Source of the DNA: Phil1 sp040767925
Lineage (GTDB): Bacteria > Bacillota > Clostridia > Christensenellales > CAG-138
Length of the DNA: 64,000 nucleotides
Assembly (NCBI GenBank): GCA_040767925.1
Contig: JAXGNN010000001.1
Coordinates: forward strand, 372,001 to 436,000
Direction of reading: 5' to 3'
The notes beneath the pieces are model-generated. The model was not told where the DNA came from. It did no database searches and was given only the letters and a program-made list of their open reading frames with translations. The position numbers and the translations under genes are program-made. This document shows positions 8,192 through 16,911 of this stretch, in pieces. Within the stretch, counting starts at the first letter, position 1; every line of letters starts with the position of its first letter.

Positions 8192-8731
8192 ATGACGGAT
8201 TTTACCATGGCGCTCAGAAAGCAAACTTTGATCGTGGCGATGAGCTATTTCGCCACGGGGCTTCTTTTCGTGTGCTTCCCCGGCATCACGGCAAAGGCGA
8301 TCGCCCTCATCGTTTCCGTCGCGCTGCTCGCCCTCGGGCTTATCAAAATCGCCGTCTTCTTCGCGCGGCGCAGCACGGATTTTCCCGACATCTCCTCGCT
8401 GCCCACGGGCATCATGCTCTCGCTCGCGGCGCTCGTGTTCATCATCAAGCCCGATCTCCTCGCCTCGATCATCTACGCGATACTCGGCATCGGCGTGCTC
8501 GTCAACGGCGCGTTCAAGCTGCAGGTGGGCGTGGAGCTCAAGCGGGACGACAGCCCCTTCTGGGGTTCCGCCGTCGTCGCCGCCGCGGCGACGATCGTCC
8601 TCGGCGCGATCGCGATCTTCGCGCCCTTCGAAGAGGCGCGAACTGTCACGATGCTCGTCGGGATCAGCATGATCTGCTGCGCGGTCTTCGACGCGGTATG
8701 CGCGATCTTCTTTCTTAAAACGGACAACTAA
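8192..8731 (+). CDS. DUF308/HdeD-like membrane protein, 179 aa
   Basis: Six hydrophobic segments alternate with short polar loops, arranged as paired helices typical of HdeD/DUF308 proteins. Examples are the segments starting VAMSYFATGLLF, AIALIVSVALLALGLI and GIMLSLAALVFII. HdeD is linked to acid stress in enterobacteria; in Firmicutes the role is unknown. The ATG at 8192 follows GGGGG by six bases and is preferred over the GTG at 8174, which has no ribosome site. It stands alone between divergent and convergent neighbours. Confidence 0.75.
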   Translation: MTDFTMALRKQTLIVAMSYFATGLLFVCFPGITAKAIALIVSVALLALGLIKIAVFFARRSTDFPDISSLPTGIMLSLAALVFIIKPDLLASIIYAILGIGVLVNGAFKLQVGVELKRDDSPFWGSAVVAAAATIVLGAIAIFAPFEEARTVTMLVGISMICCAVFDAVCAIFFLKTDN

Positions 8732-8756
8732 TACTGAATAGCGAATAGTGGACGAA

Positions 8757-8781
8757 GAGCTTCCGCCGGCGGCGGAAGCTC
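8757..8781. terminator. strong hairpin between convergent genes
   Basis: GAGCTTCCGCC (8757-8767) and GGCGGAAGCTC (8771-8781) pair perfectly over 11 bp around a GGC loop. A/T-rich sequence follows but no clean T-run on either strand. It lies between the convergent DUF308 gene and uxaC and probably ends one or both messages. Confidence 0.5.
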
Positions 8782-8871
8782 ATTAAAACTATTTAGCCGT
8801 TTCGCGGTTCGTTCTGAATTGGCCCCGTACCAGCCCGTGCTCCGCGCGGCCGCCCTCTTTAATATATCTCT

Positions 8872-10296
8872 TTAGGTTCCGTCTCCTGTTTGGCCAACGT
8901 GAAAGTATGTCCGCGCGTTGTCGAAGCAGATGCCCCGAACAAGCTGTTCAAGCATACCCTCATCCTGCGGATACTCCCCCGCCTCCACCCATTCCCCAAC
9001 GAGCGAGCACAGGACGCGCCTGAAGTACTCGTGGCGCGCGAAGGAGAGATAGCTCCTGCCGTCCGAGGCCATCCCCGCGAAGCGCCCGAGGAGGCCCTGG
9101 GCGGCAAGCGTTATGAGCTGCGCGCGGATGCCGTCAAAATGGTCGTTCATCCACCACGCGGGGCCGAGTTGGATTTTCGAGGGGAAGCTTTCATCCTGAT
9201 ACGTCGCCGCCATGGCCGCGAACGCCGCGCTATCCCGCGGGTTGAGGTTGAAGAGCATGGTTTTGGGGAGCTTTCCCGCAGAACAGAGCGCATCGAGGAA
9301 GCGCCCGATGTTCTCGACAGCGGCATGGTCGCCCATAGCGTCGAAGCCCGCGTCCCGCCCGATTTTTGCGCTCATCGCCGCGTTCTGCGCGCGCAAAGGG
9401 CCGACGCGCAAAAGAAGCGCCCAGCCGCGCTCACAAAAGCGCGCGGCGAGCCAGAGGAGAAGCTCCGTCAAGTACGCCTCCGCCTCCCCACAGGTCACTT
9501 CAAAGCCGCTGAGCGCCCTTTTGAAGACGCGCGAAAGCTCGTCCTCGGAAGCCCTTCTGAAGGGCATCTTCCCGAGGCTGTAGTCGCCCAGGACGCAGCC
9601 GCGTTCCATAAAATCGTCCATGCGCTTGTCGAGCGCGTCCGTCAGCGCGGAAAAGCTCGCGATCTCCGTGCCCGCCGCTTCGCCGAGCGTTTCGAGATAC
9701 GCCCGCCATTCGCCGCCCCGCCAAATCTCCCCCGCCCTCTCGGGACGGAAACCCGGCAGCACTCTGGTTTGAAAGGAAGCGTCTTTCGCGAGTTCGGCAT
9801 GATAGGCAAGGTCTTCCGCCGGGTCGTCGGTCGTGACGAGCGTATGGACGTTCGATCGCGCGATGAGCGCGCGCGGCGTACATCCCCCGCCGCGCAGTTG
9901 CGCCTCGAGCGCATGCCAGATCTCGTCCGCGTTGTCGGCGCAGAGCGGAACGTCTATTTCAAAATACCGCTTCAGTTCGAGATGGGTCCACACGTAGATC
10001 GGGTTGCCCGCGGCGTACGGCAGCGTCCGCGCGAAGGCGCAGAACTTCTCATATCCGGGCGCACCGCCGGTAACGAACCGCTCGGGCGTCCCGTTCGCGC
10101 GCATAAGGCGCCATTTGTAATGGTCGTTTATAAGAAAAAGGGACGCGGGATCCGTAAACGGCGCGTTCTCCAACATGTCCTTCGCGCAAAGGTGGGTGTG
10201 GTAATCGAACAGGGGCAATTTGGACGCGGCGTCGTGATAGAGCGCCTTTGCGGCGTCGTTCCCAAGGCGGAAGTCCTCATCCAAAAACGGGTTCAC
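8872..10296 (-). CDS. uxaC: uronate isomerase, 474 aa
   Basis: The enzyme converts D-glucuronate to D-fructuronate and D-galacturonate to D-tagaturonate, the first cytosolic step of hexuronate breakdown. The amidohydrolase-fold metal motif FDYHTHL places His33 and His35 at the usual N-terminal position, and the length (474) is that of the family. The start is a GTG at 10296 with GGGGAGG six bases upstream; one base separates it from the stop of the LarA-family gene, so it is the last gene of a tightly packed operon. Confidence 0.92.
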   Translation of the reverse strand: MNPFLDEDFRLGNDAAKALYHDAASKLPLFDYHTHLCAKDMLENAPFTDPASLFLINDHYKWRLMRANGTPERFVTGGAPGYEKFCAFARTLPYAAGNPIYVWTHLELKRYFEIDVPLCADNADEIWHALEAQLRGGGCTPRALIARSNVHTLVTTDDPAEDLAYHAELAKDASFQTRVLPGFRPERAGEIWRGGEWRAYLETLGEAAGTEIASFSALTDALDKRMDDFMERGCVLGDYSLGKMPFRRASEDELSRVFKRALSGFEVTCGEAEAYLTELLLWLAARFCERGWALLLRVGPLRAQNAAMSAKIGRDAGFDAMGDHAAVENIGRFLDALCSAGKLPKTMLFNLNPRDSAAFAAMAATYQDESFPSKIQLGPAWWMNDHFDGIRAQLITLAAQGLLGRFAGMASDGRSYLSFARHEYFRRVLCSLVGEWVEAGEYPQDEGMLEQLVRGICFDNARTYFHVGQTGDGT

Positions 10297-10297
10297 G

Positions 10298-11584
10298 TCA
10301 TACCTCCCCGGCGAATTTCTCCCGATCGATCCAAAGCCCCAAAGCGGGATTCGGGATATAGTATATCACTTCCCCGTCGGGCATGGTATTGTAACCGTAC
10401 TCTAATTTCGCGGGGTCGTAGCGCGCGGCCTGTTCGTCATAGTCGGCGCTCTTGAAGCCCACGCCCTCGATCTCCGCGCGGGAGATGCTCTTCACGGCGT
10501 AGGTGATGTGGAACCTTCCATCGGACGAGCCGTGTATGAGGTGCGCAGCCGCGCCCATGTTGGCGCGAAGGTCTTCCCCTTCGGGGGAGTTGACCAGTTC
10601 GAGCGCCTTCCTGCGCCCGCAGTACCCGTATTTGCGGATGAGCCGGTCGACGGCCTCGTCCTCGCCGAAGCGCGAGACGCCCGGCGCGAGCACCAGAAGC
10701 TCGCCGCCGTCCGCGATGGCCATGCGCGTGCGGTACACGGCCTTATTCCCGAGCCACGTGCTCTTAAACTCCCTCGGGTCGAGGGCGACGACGCATTTTT
10801 TGATGCCGCGCTCCACGAAGTCGATGTTCTTCTCCTGCGAGAGGGCGACGGCCGCCTCGAGCGCGTCCCGCTCCGCCCCGCAGAAAAGGCCGTGCGTGCG
10901 CGCGACGCCGCCGAGGGCGGTCGTGACGGTCAGGAGGAACAGGACGGGGCGATCCTTTAGAAAGCGCGCGAGCGCATAGTCGAAGAGCTTCCTCACGGGC
11001 GTGTGGTCCCTGCCCATCATGCGCTCCATGCCGTAGACCGCGCCTACCATGTGGGAGCGGTTGATCATCTCCGCCCCGCCGACGCCCACGAAGAGGTTCT
11101 TCGCGTGGTTCGCCATGCCGATGACCTCGTGCGGCACCACCGCGCCGGGCGAGAGGATGAGGTCGTAGCTCCCGTCCATCACGCGGCGGTTGATCTCCAC
11201 CGCGATGGGCTCGCTCCAGAGCCCTTCGGTGATCTCACGCAGATACTCCCCCGGCACCTCGCCGATTTTGACGACGTCCGTCCTCCAGTTGTGGACGAGG
11301 AAGCGCGAAAAGGGGATATCCCCGAACATGTCGGCCGCTTCCTCCTCCGTCACGGGCACGTGCGTGCCGAGCGCCGGGAGGACGTCCACCTCGGCGCCCC
11401 GCTTCGCGTAATGATGATAGCACACGTTTGTGATAAAGCCGGCCTTGCTGAAAAGCCGCGTGTAGTCCGGCGGAATGATGAGCACCTTTCTCGCGGGATG
11501 CGCGGCGCAGAGCGCAGTAAGCCCCGCGCGGAGCGCGTCGTCGGAGAGGCCGCGTTCGTCTTCGGCACGCAGGCAAAGCTCCAT
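10298..11584 (-). CDS. LarA-family (DUF2088) nickel-pincer racemase/epimerase, 428 aa
   Basis: This family includes the nickel-dependent lactate racemase LarA and relatives acting on other 2-hydroxyacids. Visible motifs are PPDYTRLF, ALGTHVPVTEEE (catalytic-type His), VVPHEVIGM with a following Lys in NHAKNLFVG, and NRSHM. The ATG at 11584 (GGGGGT upstream) lies three bases past the SDR stop; a GTG at 11590 is the alternative. Set between an SDR oxidoreductase and uxaC, with gnd and a sugar kinase in the same operon, its substrate is more likely a hexonate than lactate; a mannonate/gluconate 2-epimerase would fit. That is inference. The genes for the Ni-pincer cofactor (larB, larC, larE) are not in the window. 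Confidence 0.8.
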   Translation of the reverse strand: MELCLRAEDERGLSDDALRAGLTALCAAHPARKVLIIPPDYTRLFSKAGFITNVCYHHYAKRGAEVDVLPALGTHVPVTEEEAADMFGDIPFSRFLVHNWRTDVVKIGEVPGEYLREITEGLWSEPIAVEINRRVMDGSYDLILSPGAVVPHEVIGMANHAKNLFVGVGGAEMINRSHMVGAVYGMERMMGRDHTPVRKLFDYALARFLKDRPVLFLLTVTTALGGVARTHGLFCGAERDALEAAVALSQEKNIDFVERGIKKCVVALDPREFKSTWLGNKAVYRTRMAIADGGELLVLAPGVSRFGEDEAVDRLIRKYGYCGRRKALELVNSPEGEDLRANMGAAAHLIHGSSDGRFHITYAVKSISRAEIEGVGFKSADYDEQAARYDPAKLEYGYNTMPDGEVIYYIPNPALGLWIDREKFAGEV

Positions 11585-11586
11585 AT

Positions 11587-12438
11587 TCACACCCCCGAAT
11601 AGGCGGAGAAACCGCCGTCCACGGGCAGCACCACGCCCGTGACGAAGGCGGAGGCCTCGTTGTCAAGAAGGAACAGCAAAGCGCCGACGAGCTCCTCCGG
11701 CGCGCCGAAGCGCTCCATGGGGGTGTTGCGCAGAATCTTCCCCGTGCGCGCGGTGGGCGTGCCGTCCGCGTTCCACAAAAGCGCGGCGTTCTGCGCGGTG
11801 GAGAAGAAGCCGGGCGCGATGGCGTTGACGCGCACGCCGCACTTGGCGAAATACACCGCGAGCCACCGCGTGAAGTTGCTCACGGCGGCTTTCGCCGCGC
11901 TGTAAGCGGGGATTTTCGTAAGGGGCGTAAACGCGTTCATCGAGGAAATGTTGAGGATGACGCCGCCGGGTTTCCCGACCATGTCCCGCGCGAAGGCCTG
12001 CGTGGGCAGCAGCGTGCCCTTCATATTGAGCCCGAACACGAAGTCGAAGCCCGCGGGGTCGAGGTCGAAAAAGCTCTTTTTGTCGGCGGCCTCGAGCACG
12101 GCGGCGTCGAAAAACTCGTCGTCCGTCGTGGCGCGCGGGTTGTTGCCGCCCGCGCCGTTGACGAGGATGTCGCATGCGCCGTAGGTTTCAAGCACCCGCC
12201 GGTGCGCCTCCATGACGCTCTCGCGCTCGAGCACGTTGACCTTGACGGCCACAGCCTCGCCGCCCGAGGCTTTGATCTCCTCCGCGACGAATTGCGCCCT
12301 CTCCTCGGCGAGGTCGAGGATCGCGACCTTCGCGCCGCATTCCGCGAGCGCCTGCGCGAACATGGCGCACAGTACGCCCGCTCCGCCCGTGACGACGACG
12401 ACCTTATCCTGAAAATCCGGCCGATACGGAAGCTTCAT
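11587..12438 (-). CDS. SDR oxidoreductase, probable fructuronate reductase (mannonate oxidoreductase), 283 aa
   Basis: A classical short-chain dehydrogenase. The nucleotide motif is VVVTGGAGVL at the N-terminus, NGAGG follows, and the catalytic residues are Ser in NISSMNAF and Tyr/Lys in YSAAKAAV. The insertion RATTDDEFF after NNP is typical of mannonate-type SDRs in Firmicutes, as in UxuB/YjmF of Bacillus. The expected reaction is fructuronate plus NADH to D-mannonate, directly after UxaC. The start at 12438 has GGGGAGGG upstream; 16 bases separate it from gnd. Substrate assignment rests on family and operon context. Confidence 0.75.
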   Translation of the reverse strand: MKLPYRPDFQDKVVVVTGGAGVLCAMFAQALAECGAKVAILDLAEERAQFVAEEIKASGGEAVAVKVNVLERESVMEAHRRVLETYGACDILVNGAGGNNPRATTDDEFFDAAVLEAADKKSFFDLDPAGFDFVFGLNMKGTLLPTQAFARDMVGKPGGVILNISSMNAFTPLTKIPAYSAAKAAVSNFTRWLAVYFAKCGVRVNAIAPGFFSTAQNAALLWNADGTPTARTGKILRNTPMERFGAPEELVGALLFLLDNEASAFVTGVVLPVDGGFSAYSGV

Positions 12439-12454
12439 GAACACCCTCCCCTTC

Positions 12455-13930
12455 TTATGCGTTGTAGGTCGAGGCGGAGGTCTCGCCGCCCTCGCCCGTC
12501 CAGTTGGTGTGGAAGAACACGCCGCGCGGCGCGTCGAGCCGCTCGTAGGTGTGCGCGCCGAAATAATCCCGCTGCGCCTGCAGGAGGTTCGCGGGCAGGG
12601 ACGCCGAGGTGTATCCGTCGAAATAGGAAAGCGCCGCCGCGAACGCGGGCGCGGGCACGCCGTAATTGGCAGCCGCCGCGACCACGCGCCGCCACGCGGG
12701 GAGGCGCGCTTTGATCGCATCCGCGAAATACGGGTCGAGCAGCAGGTTGGAGAGCGCGGGATTCCGGTCGTACGCCTCCTTGATTTTGCCCAAAAACACG
12801 CTTCTGATGATGCAGCCGCCGCGCCACATGAGCGCGATGCCGCCGTAATTGAGGTTCCAGCCATAGGTTTTCGCCGCCGCGCGCATGAGGGCGTAGCCCT
12901 GCGCGTAGGAGATCATCTTACTCGCGTAGAGCGCCTGCCCGATCTCCTCGATGAACGCTCGCTTGTCGCCCGTGAAGGCGGGCTTTTCCCGATTGAACGC
13001 GGCGGCGGCTTCGAGCCGCTCCTGCTTCATGGCGGAAAGGCAGCGCGCGAACACGGCCTCCCCGATGAGCGTCAGGGGCACGCCCTCGTCGAGCGCGGCG
13101 ATAGCCGTCCACTTTCCCGTGCCCTTCTGCCCCGCCGCGTCGAGTATCTTGTCCACGACGGGTTCGCCGTCCGCGTCGCGATAGGCGAGTATGTCGCGCG
13201 TGATGCCGATGAGGTAGCTGTCGAGCTCGCCCCGGTTCCACGCGGCGAAGACCTCGCTCATCTCCCCCGCGTCCATGCCCAAAAGGTCGCGCATGAGCTG
13301 ATACGCCTCGCAGATGAGCTGCATGTCGCCGTATTCGATGCCATTGTGCACCATCTTCACGAAGTGCCCCGCGCCGTTCTCTCCCACCCAGTCGCAGCAG
13401 GGGGAGCCGTCTTCCACCCGGGCGCAGATCGCCTGAAAAATGGGCTTTACGACGGGCCACGCTGCCGCAGAGCCGCCCGGCATCATGGATGGTCCCTTGA
13501 GCGCGCCCTCCTCCCCGCCGGACACGCCCGTGCCGACGTAGAGAAGGCCCTTGCCTTCGACGTATGCCGTCCGTCGTATGGTATCGGGGAAATGGCTGTT
13601 GCCGCCGTCGATGATGACGTCGCCCGGCTCAAGCAGGTCGACGAGCTTCTCGATGTATTCGTCGACCGGCTGTCCGGCCTTCACCATGAGCATGACCTTG
13701 CGGGGCTTCTCGAGCGCGTCCCGCATTTCCTCGAGGGAGCGGCAGCCGACGATGTTTTTCCCTTTTGCGCGGCCGCTTAGAAAACGCTCCACCTTGTCGA
13801 GCGTGCGGTTGCAGACCGCCACGGAAAAGCCCTTCGACTCCATGTTCATCACGAGGTTTTCGCCCATCACGGCGAGGCCGACGAGGCCGATGTCCGCTTT
13901 TTTTATCGGTTTTTTCATCGCTCTTTTCAC
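12455..13930 (-). CDS. gnd: 6-phosphogluconate dehydrogenase, decarboxylating, 491 aa
   Basis: The enzyme oxidises and decarboxylates 6-phosphogluconate to ribulose-5-phosphate with NADP. The Rossmann motif GLVGLAVMGENL is near residues 15-26, NRT follows at the end of the second strand, and the substrate motif GAGHFVKMVHNGIEY is clear. Length is normal for the homodimeric long form. The start is taken as GTG 13930 (AAGGGG six bases upstream); ATG 13918 lacks a site. Its presence in a hexuronate operon is unusual, since the standard pathway goes through 2-keto-3-deoxygluconate. Confidence 0.93.
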   Translation of the reverse strand: MKRAMKKPIKKADIGLVGLAVMGENLVMNMESKGFSVAVCNRTLDKVERFLSGRAKGKNIVGCRSLEEMRDALEKPRKVMLMVKAGQPVDEYIEKLVDLLEPGDVIIDGGNSHFPDTIRRTAYVEGKGLLYVGTGVSGGEEGALKGPSMMPGGSAAAWPVVKPIFQAICARVEDGSPCCDWVGENGAGHFVKMVHNGIEYGDMQLICEAYQLMRDLLGMDAGEMSEVFAAWNRGELDSYLIGITRDILAYRDADGEPVVDKILDAAGQKGTGKWTAIAALDEGVPLTLIGEAVFARCLSAMKQERLEAAAAFNREKPAFTGDKRAFIEEIGQALYASKMISYAQGYALMRAAAKTYGWNLNYGGIALMWRGGCIIRSVFLGKIKEAYDRNPALSNLLLDPYFADAIKARLPAWRRVVAAAANYGVPAPAFAAALSYFDGYTSASLPANLLQAQRDYFGAHTYERLDAPRGVFFHTNWTGEGGETSASTYNA

Positions 13931-13940
13931 CGCTTTCCCC

Positions 13941-15008
13941 TTATCTTTTTACCCGCGCGTTGCCGCGATGGATGCTCCAGACCTGCTCCTCGTCCGCGGG
14001 GGACGCGTAATCGTTCGCTTCCGTCACGGCGAGCGCGCCGCACGCCCAGCCGAACTGCAGGCAGCGTTCCGGCTCCCAGCCCTGCAAAAGCCCATAGAGG
14101 AGGCCGCCGGTGAAGCCGTCCCCGCCGCCGATGCGATCGAGCACCGGGATGGCGCGCGCCTCCTCGGCATACCATTTCCCCTCCGCGTACAGCAGCGCGC
14201 CCCAAAGATGTTCGTTGGCGCTGACGACCTCGCGCAGCGTCGTCGCGAAGCATTTCGCGCCCGGATATTTCTTTTGCGCCTCGCCGATCATGCCCTTGAA
14301 GCCTTCTGTTTTTGCAAAAAGCCCCTTCCCGCCCGCCTCGGGCCCCGCGACGCCGAGCGCGAGCTGAAAATCCTCCTCGTTGCCCACGAGCACGTCCGCA
14401 ATCGAGGCGATGCCGTCGAATATCCGGGAAAGCTCCTCCCCGCGGTTTTCCCAGAAGGAGGCGCGGTAGTTGAGGTCAAAGCTGATGAGCGTGCCGTATC
14501 CCTTGGCGGCCTTCGCAAGCTCCGCGCAGAACGCGCCCGTTTCGGGCGAAAGCGCCGCGATGAGGCCCGATATGTGCAGGATCTCGACCCCCTCCGCGCC
14601 GAAAATGCGCGGGAGGTCGAAATCCTCGATGGAAAGGGTCCTCCCCACCTCGCCCGCGCGGTCGTTCCACACGCGCGGCCCGCGCAGGCCGAAGCCCGCG
14701 TCCGCGATGTTGAACTGATGCCGATACCCCCACGGGCCGCCCTGCGGGACGGATTTCCCCTCATAGCGGATGTTGCGCGCGCGCAACGCGCTTTGAATGA
14801 ATTGCGCGACGGGGCTGCCTTCGACAAACTTCGTCAGCGCGAGGCATTCGCGCCCGAGGGAGGAGGCGATGTTGAGCACGTTCGTCTCCGCGCTCGTAGC
14901 CTGCAGGGAATACAGGCTGCTCGTGTGCACGCCCTGCCGCCCGGCGGGCGCGATGCGCACGCCCATGCTCGTCGGGCACGCGATGGCGTAGCGTTTCTTC
15001 CGTTCCAT
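13941..15008 (-). CDS. PfkB-family sugar kinase, KdgK-like, 355 aa
   Basis: A ribokinase-fold kinase. The anion-hole and catalytic motif is DRIGGGDGFTGG, a variant of the usual DTxGAGDxF in which the Asp base is kept. The middle has SFDLNYRASFW and VLVGNEEDF, as in 2-keto-3-deoxygluconate kinases. KdgK activity is the default call, but because gnd is the next gene, a gluconokinase of this fold would also fit. The ATG at 15008 has AGAGG eight bases upstream; a TTG two codons earlier is too close to that site. It is the first gene of the operon. Confidence 0.72.
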   Translation of the reverse strand: MERKKRYAIACPTSMGVRIAPAGRQGVHTSSLYSLQATSAETNVLNIASSLGRECLALTKFVEGSPVAQFIQSALRARNIRYEGKSVPQGGPWGYRHQFNIADAGFGLRGPRVWNDRAGEVGRTLSIEDFDLPRIFGAEGVEILHISGLIAALSPETGAFCAELAKAAKGYGTLISFDLNYRASFWENRGEELSRIFDGIASIADVLVGNEEDFQLALGVAGPEAGGKGLFAKTEGFKGMIGEAQKKYPGAKCFATTLREVVSANEHLWGALLYAEGKWYAEEARAIPVLDRIGGGDGFTGGLLYGLLQGWEPERCLQFGWACGALAVTEANDYASPADEEQVWSIHRGNARVKR

Positions 15009-15027
15009 ATTCAATACCTCTTTTCAT

Positions 15028-15136
15028 CCGGATTGCGCAAATGTAAGTTTTCCATGCAGGAATTAAGATAACGATGCCTTTTCACGCTCATTATAGCTGA
15101 AATCGGGTAAATCTTCCATGCGCGGATTGCCGCAAA
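15028..15136. promoter_or_regulatory. hexuronate operon control region with duplicated motifs
   Basis: On the minus strand a perfect TATAAT lies at 15095-15090, with no good -35, as expected for an activated promoter. Two motifs occur twice on the plus strand: CGGATTGC followed by GCAAA (15029-15041 and 15123-15135) and TTCCATGC (15050-15057 and 15114-15121). The four copies flank the minus-strand -10. AraC-family proteins usually bind such direct repeats, and the divergent gene encodes one. Confidence 0.5.
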
Positions 15137-15138
15137 CA

Positions 15139-15167
15139 TTGCCTCAGTTGCCCTGTTGTGCTATGAT
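15139..15167 (+). promoter_or_regulatory. promoter of the AraC-family regulator
   Basis: TTGCCT (15139-15144) and TATGAT (15162-15167) are separated by exactly 17 bases, just before the start at 15184. The -35 lies against one of the duplicated motifs, so the regulator may control itself. Confidence 0.6.
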
Positions 15168-15183
15168 GGTCATGGGGGTATGT

Positions 15184-16059
15184 ATGCCCATCATCAAACG
15201 GGACGAATTCCAGCAGCGCCAGCACATGCTGCTGGAGGATTATGAAATCTATCATTACCTCGACAGCAGCGAGCTGCACGTTTCGCTGCATTTCCACGAC
15301 TTTTTCGAGTGCTATTTCCTGCTCTCGGGGCGCGTGTCCTACCAGATTGAAAACCGCCTCTACGCCATGGCGCCGGGGGATTTGCTGCTCATCGGCCCCA
15401 ACCAGCTGCACCGCCCGCTCATCGGCGGCACGAAGCTGCCCTACGAGCGGATCGTGCTGTGGATATCGCGGCGCTACATCGAAAGGCTCTCCACGCCGGA
15501 AACCGATCTTTCAGGCTGCTTCTGCAGCGATTCGTATAATTTGAGCCGCCTGCCCAAACTCCGCCGCGCGGCCATCGAGCAACGGCTTTTCGCGCTGCTC
15601 GAGGCCACCAACAGCGAGGGCTTCGGGCGGGACGTGCTGTGCCGCTCGCGCATGATGGACCTCCTCGTGGAACTGAACCGGGATTATCTCGAGGCGCGAC
15701 CCACCCCCGCGCGCGCGGGGGTGAGCGTGAGCGCGCTCGTGGGCAGCGTCTCCGCCTACCTCGACGCGCACCTCTCGGAGCAGGTGAGCCTCGACGCGCT
15801 CGCGGCGAGCGTGTATCTCTCCAAATACTATCTCGCGCGCACCTTCCGCAGGGAAACGGGCGCGACGATCTTTCAGATGCTCATGCAAAAGCGCATGATC
15901 CGCGCGCGGAACCTGATCCTCGGCGGCACGCCGCTCGCCTCGGTCGCCGCGCTGTGCGGCTTTTCGGATTACTCCGGCTTCTACAAGGCGTTCGTCGGCG
16001 AATACGGCGTCTCCCCGCGCGCCTATGCCACGCAAATCACAGGACGAAACGGGGATTGA
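15184..16059 (+). CDS. AraC-family transcriptional regulator, 291 aa
   Basis: An N-terminal cupin-type sensor domain (LHFHDFFECYFLLSG, then APGDLLLIGPNQLH) is joined to two C-terminal helix-turn-helix motifs: LDALAASVYLSKYYLARTF and then LASVAALCGFSDYSGFYKAF with the classic GF-D-S-F pattern. It is divergent from the hexuronate operon and is the obvious candidate for its regulator; the ligand is probably a hexuronate or a pathway intermediate (inference). The ATG at 15184 follows GGGGG by about five bases. The gene ends 27 bases from the convergent amrS-like gene. Confidence 0.88.
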   Translation: MPIIKRDEFQQRQHMLLEDYEIYHYLDSSELHVSLHFHDFFECYFLLSGRVSYQIENRLYAMAPGDLLLIGPNQLHRPLIGGTKLPYERIVLWISRRYIERLSTPETDLSGCFCSDSYNLSRLPKLRRAAIEQRLFALLEATNSEGFGRDVLCRSRMMDLLVELNRDYLEARPTPARAGVSVSALVGSVSAYLDAHLSEQVSLDALAASVYLSKYYLARTFRRETGATIFQMLMQKRMIRARNLILGGTPLASVAALCGFSDYSGFYKAFVGEYGVSPRAYATQITGRNGD

Positions 16060-16086
16060 GCTTATCTATGCCCGGACGGCGGGCTT

Positions 16087-16911
16087 TCAGCAGTTTCCCG
16101 TATAGACGTAATTGAGATGCTCTTTCGCGATGTCGCGAAGGCGATGTATGGTTGAAACGGGCGTGGGCGCGCGATCCCGCATGCGGTAGCGCGGAAAGAA
16201 GCGGCTGACGTGCAGCGGGATGTCCGGATCGACGGAGGCGAGCCACGCGGCCTCAGCCTCCATGTCCTCTTCCGAATCGTTGAAGCCGGGGACGACGAGC
16301 GTCGTCACCTCGACGTGACAGGCCTTCGCCGAGAGCGCGATGGTGGTTTTGACCGCATCGAGCCACCCGCCGAGCGCTTCGTACTTCTCCTGCGAAAACG
16401 CCTTGAGGTCGATGTTCATCGCATCGATATGGGGGAGCAGCTTTCTAAGCGGCTCCTCGCACACCGTGCCGTTCGTCACAAGCACGGTTTTTAGTTCCGC
16501 CTCACGCGCGAGCGCGGCGCAGTCATAAACGTACTCATAGCCGACAAGCGGCTCGTTATAGGTGAAGGCGATGCCGATGTTCCCCGTTTTTCTTTCTCGA
16601 AGCGCAGCCTCGACGAGCGTTTCCGGCGCGGCATAGACGGTCTTTGTTTCGCCGCCCGCCATGGAGCTTTCGCTGTTCTGGCAAAAAGCGCAGCGCAGGT
16701 TGCACCCGTAGCTCCCCGCGGAGAGGATGAAGCTGCCGGGGAAGAAATGATACAGGGGCTTCTTCTCGATCGGGTCGAGCGCGAGGGAGGTGAGCCTGCC
16801 GTAGTTCGCGGCGACGATTGTTCCATCCGCGTTCGCGCGCGCGCGGCAAAAGCCCGTCTGCCCCGGCGCAAGCGCGCATCCCCGGGGGCAGATGGCGCAC
16901 ACCGCTTTCAT
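16087..16911 (-). CDS. amrS: AmmeMemoRadiSam system radical SAM enzyme, 274 aa
   Basis: The [4Fe-4S]/SAM motif CxxxCxxC is GCNLRCAFC (Cys70, 74, 77). A second cysteine cluster at the N-terminus (Cys5, 8, 12, 22) matches the activating-enzyme-like AmrS family. Further family motifs are FTYNEPLVGYEYV and NIDLKAF. The ATG at 16911 overlaps the stop of the upstream AMMECR1/Memo gene by ATGA. AmrS proteins co-occur with AMMECR1 and Memo domains across bacteria and archaea; the reaction of the system is still unclear. The start follows from the overlap. Confidence 0.9.
   Translation of the reverse strand: MKAVCAICPRGCALAPGQTGFCRARANADGTIVAANYGRLTSLALDPIEKKPLYHFFPGSFILSAGSYGCNLRCAFCQNSESSMAGGETKTVYAAPETLVEAALRERKTGNIGIAFTYNEPLVGYEYVYDCAALAREAELKTVLVTNGTVCEEPLRKLLPHIDAMNIDLKAFSQEKYEALGGWLDAVKTTIALSAKACHVEVTTLVVPGFNDSEEDMEAEAAWLASVDPDIPLHVSRFFPRYRMRDRAPTPVSTIHRLRDIAKEHLNYVYTGNC

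Noticed and set aside
10298..11584. calling the LarA-family protein a lactate racemase
   Set aside because: Motifs fit the superfamily, but operon context points to a hexonate and no larBCE genes are adjacent; only the family is called.
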